A stretch of DNA of 64,000 bases from Zelopaecilomyces penicillatus (taxonomy: Eukaryota > Ascomycota > Sordariomycetes > Hypocreales > Pseudodiploosporaceae). Every line of letters begins with the position of its first letter. Within the stretch, counting starts at the first letter, position 1. The translations under genes and the position numbers were made by a program. The stretch spans positions 637,501 through 701,500 of the forward strand of contig VCCP01000007.1 in NCBI GenBank assembly GCA_005765155.1, given 5' to 3'. Below, in pieces: positions 38,955 to 51,562 of this stretch. The notes under the pieces are model-generated. The model saw only the letters and a list, made by a program, of their open reading frames with translations, made no database searches and had not been told where the DNA came from.

Positions 38955-40411
38955 GTGACTTTTTGGTCAGACGAAAGTCTCCGGTATAAGTCACAGCAAG
39001 GCCAAGCAACAGGGATCATGGTGTTGGAAAACCCAAAAAATGGGCTACCCCGAAGGACTCGTATCAAGGACATAACACCGGTGTTTCAGCAAGTTCGATT
39101 TCCTTCACGTCGAAAAACTATTCGAACTTCCGGACATCGCCAGAGAAAAAGAGAAGATTCACGACTGAAACAGCAGACGCTAACACAGATTGACTTTCTG
39201 TCAAACTTTGATGAAGATAATACATTGGCTTTCAGTGATAGCCTGACCTATGACCATAACCATGAAAACGGCAATACCTGTTCGGAGATTGTTTGTGCTA
39301 GGGGGGGTGTGGAGCTAAGGGACTGTTCCGTAGGTGAGTCCTGTACATGGAGGAAGTAGAAAGATCGAAGTGTGTGGTTTTTAAAAGAACGCGGATAGGA
39401 ACTGGTACCATCTGCGGAGATAGCATCAGCGAAACAGGCGTCGAATCAATAACGCAAGAAACGAGTTATCCCTCTTCCGACATCAATCATCACACTCAAA
39501 CTTTGACTCAGTTTCTTAGCCCTGGACTAGTGGTTGCAGACTTCGAAAGTGACGACAATGCTGAAGCTGGAGGAAGTCTGTGCAACTCGCTGGGTTATTC
39601 TAAGTTGGATACTTTCCATACGACATACAACATCATCAGTGATTTTGATCTATCTTCGGGGGAGCCCATTCGCTTCAATTCCGGATCAGTCTCAGAAATG
39701 CCGACGGCGGTGAAGAATCGCGAAACATCGGCAGATTCAATAGTGCCTCAACCCCCAATCAAGAGCATCACAACACAGGCTGAAAGTTCTCCAGTCGGGA
39801 TATTACCCACCGATGTTAATCAACATCGTGCTAATTGTAATTCGTCGAGAAAGACTTCTTCCTTTTGCTCACAATTATCTACTCATTCAAATTTGCGGCT
39901 GCCAAGGGCATCCCGCCATCAGATCCCCTCACAGCCTGTTCTGAAAGTTGAACCATGCAGTATCAAGAACCAATCGAAACCGTCTATAGCACCGACAAAC
40001 CAGTCCGGCGGAGCAGTGCAGGTTCAAGGCATGCAAGCAAACAAGTCATCCATGCAGTTTGACGGATCTTCGGTCTATTTGCAGTCCATCAGTAACCAGG
40101 CTCTTGCTCAATATGGACACATCAAAGCCGGCAGTACTATGGCAAGCTCAGGACCAACATGTAGCCAAAGTACTTCAAGGCTATATCCATTGCCTTGTCT
40201 CAATGACAGGGGCTCTTCAGTCAAATCTATATCCTATATACGGGAAATCCCCGATTCTGATGACGATGGGGAAGCGCAATGTAACAGCTCAGAGGAGCTC
40301 CTGACTAAAAGCCAAACACTTCCCGATAGCCTGATCAGTGAAGGTCCGGGTATGCCTCTCGAGATTTGGGACTCTGATGATGATGTGAGAAATACAAAGT
40401 TGTGGAACTAG
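38955..40411 (+). CDS. Polar, probably nuclear protein of unknown function (5' end unresolved)
   Basis: Two plus-strand exons: up to 39,333, then 39,399-40,411, joined by a 65-bp intron (GTGAGT...GATAG) that keeps the frame, for about 463 visible residues. An alternative acceptor is the AG at about 39,418 (tgcggag). The 5' end is open: no ATG precedes 38,955 in frame before the stop at 38,910. A ttgcag acceptor sits at 38,950-38,955, so an upstream exon is likely; otherwise translation starts at 39,018. The product has a basic first part (RRTRIKD, PSRRK, RQRKRED), two TLTQ motifs (KQQTLTQIDF at about 72-81, TQTLTQFL at about 159-166), a Ser/Gln-rich middle, and two acidic motifs, IPDSDDD and EIWDSDDD, near the C-terminus. 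No catalytic domain. Basic patches and acidic motifs suggest a nuclear protein; I do not recognise the family with confidence. Confidence 0.6.
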
Positions 40412-40428
40412 TCAACTCCCACTACTTG

Positions 40429-40640
40429 TGACGTTTGATGAATTCCTGAGAAATAAACCTAATAAAGGTGTTTTTATTAAGAGTATTGCTATTCGTATAT
40501 CCACGTTTTGCTATTTGTATATTCAATGCTCTGTGCGGCCCCTGTAGAGGGCCTGTATAATGCCTAGTTCAGTGAAATCCCTATATACCTATCTTATAGT
40601 ACTAAATTTCTAGTGTAATAGGATAGGAAGGAATAGTGTA
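40429..40640 (-). repeat. LTR-like end 18 bp after a stop codon
   Basis: The first 50 bp, starting tgacgtttgatgaattcctg, match the outer end of the family 1 LTR (taacgtttggtgaattcc at 8,189). After that the similarity fades. The sequence is not AT-saturated. It is probably a diverged or truncated LTR of a family 1 relative; its right end is unclear. Confidence 0.5.
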
Positions 40641-40749
40641 CTACAAATAAAGCTTATATAAAGAAGCTATAAACCTTTATAAGAATTTTTTTCTTAAAGC
40701 TATTATTAACTTTATAATATAATATTATATAATATAAGATAATTATATT

Positions 40750-41186
40750 ATATAATATTATAATCTAATAACCAAGTTATATAAATAGAATAATATTATA
40801 TAAGTAAACTAATATATACCTAGATTAATAAATATTAATAATAATTAAATTATTAAATTTATATCTTAAATAAGTAATAAATCTATTAAGTCTATATATA
40901 GACTTATAGGACTTATATTAAGAATCTTTATAAATCTAATAAATCTATAATATATATATATACCCTTAAGTTTTATTCTCTTAATTTAACCTTAGCTAGT
41001 TATTAATATATATTTAAATTTATTATATTATTTATTATTATTTATTATATTAATATTTAATATTTAATTATAATATTTTATATTTATTATTAATATAATA
41101 GATTGTATTATATAAAATACCTTAATTTATCTATTAATATAAACCCTTTTTATTAGATTTATTTTTTAAGAATTTATTAAATATTA
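40750..41186 (+). repeat. Family 1 LTR (5' LTR)
   Basis: About 437 bp, beginning taatattataatctaataacc and ending attaaatatta. The sequence after it (tatattaataactcttattt) is shared with the nested copy and covers the primer-binding region. Confidence 0.83.
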
Positions 41187-44100
41187 TATATTAATAACTC
41201 TTATTTAATAAATTATTATAAAACCCTAAATAATATCTATTAATTAGTTCATTATTATAGCTTCTTAAACCCTTATCCTTATTAAATAATATTAAAATCT
41301 AATACCTATTAACTAATCTATTACCCTTTAATCTATAAATAATAAGAATAATAAGAATAAAAGAGAAGATAAGAATATTATTAAATTAAAAGATAAAATA
41401 AAAACCTTAAAAATTTTTTTAAGGTTTAATAATAATAATAGTAAAATAATATAATATTATTTAATAGCTTAATAAAAATAAGAATTAATAAATTAAATAA
41501 ATAAATTAAATAATTTATAAAACCCTTATATAATAGATTAATTAATATTAATATAAATTAAAATAAAAAAGGATCTTAAAAAGATATTTAAATTAAAATA
41601 GTTCAAAATATTTAATAAAAGCTTAAATAAACTCTAATTATTTCTTATTTAACTTTATACTTTTTATTTATATTATTTAATCTAATTTAAAATAAAATTA
41701 ATTAAAATATAATATATTATAAAATTCTTAATAAGAATTATATTTATTTAATTTAAATTAATCCTATAAGATTATATTAATAATTTTAAAAATAAAATAT
41801 TCTTATATAAAACTTATTTTATTTTTAATAATTATAAGAAATTTAAGAAATAATTTAAAAAAATATTTAAATTAATTAATAAATAATTATAAATAGAATA
41901 ATAATTATAAAACCTATATTAAATAGGATTTATTATAAATTATATTATTAAGCTTATTTAAATATATTTAAAACTATCTAAAAAAATAATTAAGCTTGAA
42001 TAAAAATTATATACTATAAATTAAAGATTAAAATTAAAGATAAGATTTATAAAGAAAAATATTTTAATATCTTTATTAAATATATTATAATAGCTATTAT
42101 TATTAATAATTATTAATATATTAGATATTAAAAAAAGAAATATAAAAAAGAAATTAAAAACTGATTTATTATAGGTTTTAATCTTAATAATAATAATAAT
42201 ATAAGGCTAATTATAAATAAAAATAATAAGATTCATTATTAATTTATATAAATCTTAATATTATTTAATAAAAAGATATATTAAGGGTTTAATACTATAA
42301 TTATAATAGATATAAATATATCTCTTAATAATATAAATAACCTAAAAAGAAAAAGAAACCTTAAAAACTAATATTAAATATATAATAAAGTATATATATT
42401 ATAGCTAAAAATAAATAATCTTTAATTATAGAAAAAAAAAGGATAAGGATAGGAATAACCTAGAAACTATAACTATTCTATAACTTAATATATATTAATA
42501 ATATAAACCTTATTAAATTAAATAAATACTATATAATAAGAATAATAATTAAATATAGATATTAATAAAGAAAAAGAATTTAAAGAGATTTTTAATAGAT
42601 AAATAATCCTTATTATAAATAATAAAAATACCTTAATTAAGAATAAAATAATAAATAATAGTTCAGACTTTAATTTATTAGGATTTAATAATAATAAATC
42701 TCTTAGAATAATCTAATACTATATTATATTATATCTATTACTTAAAAATACTATCTATAAATACTTTAATAAAATAATAATTAAATTTATATAAATCTTA
42801 TATTATATAAATAGAATTAATCTTTAATTTATAATTATTAAATATATTTATAAATAAATAATAAAAGAAAATCTAGGTATTTTTATTTTAAGAGATTGTC
42901 TTAAAAAAGCCTTTATATTAAAAATAGATTATAATAAATATAAAGATAATTATATACTTTTAGATCTTAATTATAATCTCTATAATGTAATTAATTAAAT
43001 ATTATATATTAAATTCTTTTATTTTTGATACTAGAAAATAAAAATCTAAAATAAATTCTTTTTATAATATATAAGAATATAAGGAATTAAGAATATCCTT
43101 ATAAAAGATTTATTTATTAATTAATATAAAGCTAAATAATTTATATCTTTTAAAATTAATATATTTAAATTATATCCTAAAACTTTAAAAAAATATAAAC
43201 AAAAAGCTAAAAATAAAAATTATAAATCTATTTATTATAAAATCTATAAATAAGAAAAACTTAAATTAAACTATAATAAATTATAATTTATTAAATATAA
43301 GAAAAAAAACTTAAATAATTATAAAAACCTTAAATATAATATATACTTATAATAAAAACTAATATAATAATATAAAATATACTTATTAAAAAATAATAAT
43401 AATATATAAGAAAGAACACCTTATATAATAACAGCTATAATTAACTATAATAAAACTATATATTAATAATATATAGAAGAAAACTATTATATATATAAGG
43501 AAATAAAGAATTTCTATAATTAAGAATTTAATTTCTAAACCTATAAAAAAAGTTAAAAAAACTAAGATCTATACTATAAAATTATTACTAGATTAAATAG
43601 AATTAAATATAATAGATTATATAATAAATATAATCCTAGATATTTCAAAAATAAATAAAATCGCTTATAAAAGGGTTATAATATAATCCCTTAAAAAGAC
43701 TCTTTATACTATAAATATAAATAAGCTTACATTAATAATAAAAATATAGATTATAAGATATTATTTTTATATTTTAATAAATAATAAAGTAATAAATAAT
43801 TATATATTATTAAAAGCTATTAATTATATATAATCATTATAATAAAATAAAAAAGAATTATATCTCTTATATAATCTAAAAGAAAATATCTTTATTTATA
43901 ATAAAGAATAGATTAATAAAAAGATTAATTATCTTTAATTATTTAATAATAAATTATAGATTAATAAAAGATAGGCTAGATATAATAAAATAATATTATA
44001 TTATTCTTAAAAAATTATAAGGATTTAATAATAATAAATAAAATAAAAAATATATATTTTATAATTATTAAAAAGGGTATTTTATTAGGAATTTAGATTA

Positions 44101-47100
44101 AAAAATAATACAATAATTAATAATAATAAATTTAATAGATTATTATTACTCTTAAAATAAAATTAAAATAAATATAAAAATACTTTAAAAATAAATCACT
44201 TTTAAATATAGAAAAATAACTTATATTAATATTTAAAGAATACTATATATATATATTAAATTATTTTATAAAGAATTTAAAATAAAACTCCTTTTATATA
44301 ATTAATAGGATTATAAAATCTAGATTATAAATAAAAAAAAACCTATTTTTATTAAAATCTATATATTTAATATTAAGAAATTTAATATATTATAAGAATA
44401 TCTTAATAAAAAATTTAAAAAAGAATATATTTAATTATCTATATTTAAAATAGAATATCTTATTATATTTATACCTAAAAGGAATAATAAACTATACTTA
44501 ATTATAGATTATTAATTATTAAATATAATTATAATTAAGGATTAAATATTTTTATTATTAATTAATAAATTATATAACTAGTTATATAAAATAAACTGGT
44601 TTATTATTTTAAATCTTAAAAAAGTTTATAATTTAATTTAAATAAAGAAAGATAATAAATAAAAAATTATTTTTAGAATTAAATCTAAATTTTTTAAATA
44701 TTTAATAATATCTTTTAATCTAATTAATATCTTTATAATATTTTAATATATAATTAATAATATTCTTTAAGAATATTTAAATATCTTTATAATAATATAA
44801 TTAAATAATATTTTAATCTTTTTTTAAATAAAAGAAAGATATAAAGAATATATCTATAAGATATTATAATTATTCTAAAATAATAATCTTTTTATTAAAC
44901 CAAAAAAATATAAATTTAATAAATAAATGATTATCTTTTTAAAATATATTTTTTTATTTAATAAAATTTAAATAGAATTAATAAAACTTATTATAATATA
45001 TAATTAATTAATATTATAAAATATTATAAATAAATAAGAATTTTTAGGCTTTATAAACTATTATTAAAAATTTATTTATAATTATAATAAGATAATTGTA
45101 TTATTTATTAAATATATTAAAAAAGATTATAAATTTTTATAAAAACCTAATATAAAGATTATATTTAAAGAATTTAAAAAATAAATCTAAAAAGAATTTA
45201 TATTAATAATATATAATTTAAATAAATTTATAAAACTTAAAACTAATATTTTAAACTATATTATTAAAATATAGATTAAATAATAAAATAATAAAGATAG
45301 ATTATAATCTATTACCTTTTATTTTAAAAAACATTATAAAATAGAACTTAATTATTTAATTTATAATCAAGAATTTATAATTATTATTAAAGCTTTTAAT
45401 TAATTCTTATATTATTTATAAAAAAATAATTATTAAATAAAGGTTTTTATTAATTATAAGAATATTTCTTATTTTATTATAATATAAAAACTAAATATTT
45501 AATTAATCTATTATATAAAAACCTTTATAGATTATAATTATAAAATTATTTATTATAAAGTATTTAAAAATAATAAAATAAATACTTTAAATTAATAAAA
45601 TAATTTTAATAATAAGAAATCTTATTATAAAGAATAAATCTTTTAAATATTTAATTTAAATATATTATAAATAAAACTAAATATTATATATTAAATGATA
45701 TTAATTAATCCTATTTTAAAATAAATTAAATAAATATATTCTTTAAAGGATATAATAAAAGTATTTAAATATATTAAATAAAAAGATAAATATTATAAGT
45801 ATAATAAGAACCTCTAGATATTTAAAGAACTTTAAAAAATATATTATATAGGAATTATATAAATCCTTTATTTATAGTTATTAAAGAATTATTAAGATTA
45901 TTAAATAAATATAAAGATATTATAAATTTAAAGGATTATAATAAATAATTTAAAAGATTATAAATAATTATATTATTTATAAATAAATTAAATTAATAAG
46001 ATATAAATTATATAAAAAATTATAATTATTATTAATAATTATATAATTATAAAAATCAGTATTATTTAACTTTATTATTAAATTATTCTTATTAATAGAA
46101 TCTTTTATAAGAATAGCTTATAACTTTATATAGATTATTATAAAAAGATTAATAAAATGCTTATATTTTATATTTTATCTTAAAGTAAATTTAATAAAGA
46201 ATCTTATATATAGCTTTAATAAAGTAATAATAAGCTTATATAATTTATTAAAAGAAATTATCTTTAATTAAGAAATAATCTTTATCTTTAAGTTTTAATA
46301 AGGATTAATAGAATATCTTAAAATTAAATATAAATTTAATATTATTTATTATTTATAAATAGATAAATAAATAAAATAAATTAATTAAATTATTAAAAGA
46401 TATTTATATATTTATATTAATTATTATTAAAATAATTAAATAAAATACTTATTAATTATATAATTAGTTTATAATATATTTATTTTTAAATTAATATAAT
46501 TTATATTAATATATATTAATTATAGATTTATATTAAAAGTATTCTATCTATTATATTAAAAGGGATTAAAATTAGAAAAAGCTATATTTAATACTATATA
46601 AAAATATTAACTATATAAAGAACTTTATATATAATTATAAATTATTTATAATAAAATAAAATATTATATAAATTAATAAAGATTAAAAAGATTAATCTTT
46701 AAAAAAAATATAATATATCTTTTATATTATATACTAAATAAAACTTCTTGAAATATTATTATTATATAATTAAAAAATAAATTAGATTTTAAAAAACTTA
46801 AATTATTTAAGATTAAAAAAGTTATTTTTAATATTAATTATAAATTATTATTATTAAAAAATATATAATTATACTTTATATTTTATATTTTCTTATTAAA
46901 TAAATACTAAAAATATAAAGAAATATATAGATATTATAATATATATAATAAAAGAAGAATATGAAATTAAAAAAATTATAAATTATTAAATAAATAATAA
47001 AAGAAAAGTATTTAATTAAATAAAAAGGATTTAAATTTAAAAATAACTTATAAAAACCTTTTAATAATTAAACATTAATTATAGCTTTTAACTTTATTTA

Positions 47101-47670
47101 CTTTATTTTATTTAAATTATCTAATAATTAAAAATTTTATTTTATTATCTTGTAATCCTAAAAACCTATAGATTAATACTAAAAGCATAAATAGCTTAAA
47201 TATACTATTATAATAAATATTTTCTATATTATTTTAAGTTATTATTTTATCTTCTTTTCTTTTTTCTTAATATAATTCTTTTTTAATAGAACTTTTATAA
47301 TTAAAATAAAGAATTATATTTTAAAGAATTAAATAAAATAAAAAGAATTATTTAAGGATATAATTATCCTTAAACTATTATAAGAATAATTATAATATAT
47401 ATATTTAATATATTATAAAAATACTTTAATTATCTAATATATTAAATTATACTTTAAATAAAAAGAATATAATATAATTGTATAATTAATACTATTAATA
47501 AAAATTATAAAATAATATATTACTTTATCTTTTAATAACTCTAAGCCTTAAAAATAATTTTAAATATATTATTAATAATTAAATAAAATATTAAAAAAAA
47601 GATTATACCTATAATTATATAAGAAATAAAGAAATTAATAATCTTGAAAATAAAACTATAAAAAAAGAAT

Positions 47671-48117
47671 ATTATATTATAACTTAATAATTAAATTATA
47701 TAAATAAGATAATATTATATAAATAAACTAATATATACCTAGATTAATAAATATTGATAATAAATAGATTATTAAACTTATATCTTAAATAAATAATAAA
47801 TCTATTAAATTTATATATAGATTTATAAGATTTATATTAGAAATCTTTATAAATCTAATAAATCTATAATATATATATGTACCCTTAATCCTTAATTTTC
47901 ACTCTTTTAATTTAATCTTAATTAATTATTAATATAATATACCTTTAATATTATTATATTATTTATAATTATTTATTATATTAATATTTAACCTTTAATT
48001 ATAATATTCTATATTTATTATTAATATAATAGATTATATTACTTAAAATATTCTAACTTATCTATTAATATAAACCTCTTTTATTAAGTTTATTTTTTAA
48101 GAATTTATTAAATATTA
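47671..48117 (+). repeat. Family 1 LTR (3' LTR)
   Basis: Direct repeat of 40,750-41,186, with differences mainly of the C/T type. Confidence 0.83.
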
Positions 48118-48118
48118 T

Positions 48119-48222
48119 AAAAGGGTATAAAAGAAAAATAATTTAATTTAAGTATAAGTCTTATTATTAATTAATTAATTAAAGCTATATAATCCTGTTT
48201 AATTATACCTAAAATTCTCTTT
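48119..48222 (+). repeat. Family 2 LTR, 3' half only
   Basis: From aaagggtataaaag to aaaattctcttt this matches roughly positions 88-190 of the family 2 LTR. It abuts the 3' end of the family 1 element. The missing first half is not found on the other side at 40.7 kb, so insertion was accompanied or followed by deletion or recombination. Confidence 0.7.
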
Positions 48223-50954
48223 ATAAGGTTTAAGGTATTAATCTATTAATTATCTTTATAAATAATATAATTTATAGCCTTTTATTATAAGGTTTAAAAT
48301 ATATAGATTATATTATAAAGATATCCTTATCTTATTTTAATATAATATAAATAATATTATAAAAAGAGAATAATTATATTCTAATTAAAATTAAAAATAT
48401 TATTATTTATTTTAGTATTAATAGTATTTTATTATTTTAAAAAAATTAATTAAATTCTTAAAGAGTTTTATATTTATATTATATTAAAATAGCTATATAT
48501 TTATTATCTATTATATTATAATATATTAGATTAAATTAAATGGGTTTATATTTATAGATCTTTTTAGATTTATTTATATTAATTTATTTCTTAAAGTATA
48601 TATTTATAAAGGCTTTATACTAGCTAATATAAGTAATATAGCTTTACAATAGCTTATTCGTTCATATAATATATTTATTAAATCTTTTAAAATATATATT
48701 TATATTATTATTATAAATGTAATATATTATCTTTATTATATTATAAATATAAGCTTTATATTTATATTTAAGATATTTAAAGTATTTTATTAATTAAATT
48801 ATCTTATTATAAAGTTTATATTTATAAAGCATTTCTTAAAGAAAAGGCTTTTTTAATTAATTTATTTATAATATTATCTTTAATTATAGATTTAATAATT
48901 AATTTATAAATATATTTTTAAGATATAATCTTTATAATAACGATATTAATTATTTTTAATACTTTTTTAATTATTATTATTTAAATAAATTAATTTTTTT
49001 TATTATATTTAATCTTTTTAGGATTTTTAGAATAATCCTTTTAATCTTTATATTTAATTATTAAGAATAATATTATATCTTTATAATATTATTAATAAAT
49101 ATTTAAAATTAATAAATTAATTATATTATTTTTATAAATATTTCTTTATTAATTAAAAGATATTAAAATTCTTTTTTAATTTTTAATTTATTTTATTTTA
49201 TATTTTATTTATAATTTAATATTATAGCTTTTTTTAATTTTATTAATCCTAATATATTTAAAACTATAAATATTATAATTTTTAATATATTAATATATAT
49301 AATATCTATCTTATCTTTTATAATACTCTTTATTAGATTATTATATAATATTATAATTAAAAGTAATTAATTCTAATAATTCTATTTCTTATATTAAATT
49401 ATATTTTAAAGATAATATTATTAAATATAAGGTTTATAGTTTTAAATCTTTTATTTTATATTATAATTATAAAATTTAAATAATTTAAGTATTTTTTAAA
49501 TAAAGATAATAAATATAAAATAAGTTAAAAAATAAATAAAAATAAATAAAAATATTAAAATAAGGTTTTTAAATATAAATATTAATTAAATATTATATTT
49601 AAAATATATTTTATTATTAAAATATTATTAAAATACTTATAAAGAATTTTTTAAAAAATAATAATATATATTAATAATAAATATTATTCTTTTAATAATA
49701 TTTATTTAATATTATATATTATAAAATATAAAAATTATTTATATTATAAAATATAAAAATTATTTATATTATAAAATATAAAAATTATTTATATTATAAA
49801 ATATAAAAATTATTTATATTATAAAATATAAAAATTATTTATATTATAAAATATAAAAATTATTTATATTATTAAATATATTAAAAGAATACTTTTATTT
49901 TATTAAAATAATAATTTTTAATAATAAAATATAACAGAAATATTATTTATAAGATTTATTATATTATTTAATATATATCTTTTAATAATTAATAGATTAT
50001 ATAAAGAATATTTAAAAGATTATATATTAGATTTATATAAAATAAAACTTTTAAATGTATTAAAGAATAATATTTGAAATAAAAAGAATTTAATTTAATA
50101 TTTAATAAAAAATTAAATAAATTTATATTTTTATTTTAAATAAATTATTTATTTTAATATTAAAATAATAAGATTTTATAATTAAAGATATTAAAATTAA
50201 TATAATATTAATAATTATTTTAATAATAAATATTAAATATAAAAATTAATTTAATTTATTTATTAAGAAATTAAATTATAATAATATTAAAATTTTATTA
50301 ATAAAAATAAAAAAAATAAAAATATAATTTAAAATAAAAATATTAAGAAATATTTTATTATTATAAAAATATTTAAATATATTTAAAATATTTAAAATAT
50401 AATATTAATATTAATAATTAATAATTAAATTTATTATAATAAAATTAAGAATAAAATACTTTTATAATTATATTATTAATTAATAAATAAATTATATTAT
50501 ATTTTATATTATATAAATAAAACTATTAGAAAAATATAATATTAAAAAGAAAGATTTATATAATATAAAATAGTTTTATAGATAGTTAATAAATAATTTT
50601 TAATATAATAATTAAAATAAAAATATATATTAATAAAATAATTAAATAAATAAAAATAAATATATTTTAAAAGAAATTATAAATTTAAGATAAGATTTAA
50701 ATATATTTAATAAATAATTAAAATTAAATAATCTTTTATTTAAAATTAATAATAAAATAAATAATAAAGAATTAATTATCTTTTTTTAATAATAAATAAT
50801 TATTATAATTATTAAATTATTAGATTATTAAATATTATTTATATTATAAGAGTTAAAAAATTAGATTATTTATTCTTTTATTTATTTAATTAAATTATTA
50901 AATATCTAGAGTATTTAATTAAATAAAAGAATAAAGATATCTTTTTTATATATA
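48223..50954. other. AT-rich block with a 25-bp tandem repeat
   Basis: No gene. At about 49,712-49,870 a 25-bp unit (attataaaatataaaaattatttat) is repeated about six times. Near 50,865-50,940 inverted words (tcttttatttatttaattaaat and atttaattaaataaaaga) can form a long hairpin. The rest is decayed repeat sequence. Confidence 0.6.
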
Positions 50955-51258
50955 ATAATAATTTATAAGATTTAATAAACTCTTTTATAATAAAGATAAT
51001 TCTTTAATAATAAAATAAATAAAAATCATTATTAATTTTAAATAATTATAAATAAAAATATAAACTTTTTAAAAAGAATTTTAATTATAATTAAATAAGA
51101 TTATATAGCTTTATTTAATTTATTAATAATATAATTTATATTTAAATTAAATCTTTTATTTTATATTTCTAAAATATAAAAGATTATTTAAGCTTTAATA
51201 ATAAATAATCTATTAAATTATATATTATAATTAAATATTTAAATATTTAATTCTATTA
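50955..51258 (-). mobile_element. Family 2 fragment: 5' LTR and adjacent leader (copy F)
   Basis: 51,073-51,258 is a family 2 LTR in the same orientation as copies A and B. The 118 bp before it match the sequence next to the 5' LTR in copy A (about 18,722-18,814). The rest of the element is absent or unrecognisable. Confidence 0.7.
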
Positions 51259-51562
51259 TAATTATATAAAAAGCTTTATAATAATTATTATTTTAATACA
51301 ACTTTATTATATATTAAATATAAGATATATAATTATAAATTAATTATCAAATAAAAACTTAATAATTATAATATTATTTATTATTTAAAAAAGAAGATTA
51401 GGGATTATTACAGCTGGGATTCATTATATATATTTTTAATATAAAGCTTCCTTACTTCAAGTAGCACTGATCCCTGCCTCAGACAGGACTTTTGAATTCG
51501 TCCTCTGTACAGATAATCAACACACCTCAGCAGAACTAGGATTTGGAGCAGGTTGTGTTATG
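51259..51562. other. Boundary into gene island 4
   Basis: AT-rich to about 51,400, then balanced sequence that is the probable 3' untranslated region of the minus-strand membrane protein gene. No other feature seen. Confidence 0.55.

Larger units (their letters stand above)
40750..48117 (+). mobile_element. Family 1 Ty3/Gypsy retrotransposon, heavily RIP-mutated
   Basis: About 7.37 kb with LTRs at 40,750-41,186 and 47,671-48,117, reverse-complement to the nested element at 8,189-15,650 over its full length. The plus strand shows the reverse transcriptase at about 44,580-44,850 (a degraded WF...L-LK start and LNNILIFF in place of LDDILIFF) and RNase H at about 45,260-45,330. A purine-rich tract (aaaaaagaa) precedes the 3' LTR. 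Both catalytic Asp codons of the YLDD motif now read Asn, and stops are dense. It is far more AT-rich than its sister copy, so it has gone through more rounds of mutation. Confidence 0.87.

Noticed and set aside
40429..40640. Complete solo LTR of family 1
   Set aside because: Only the first 50 bp match clearly and the expected other end was not found, so only an LTR-like end is reported.
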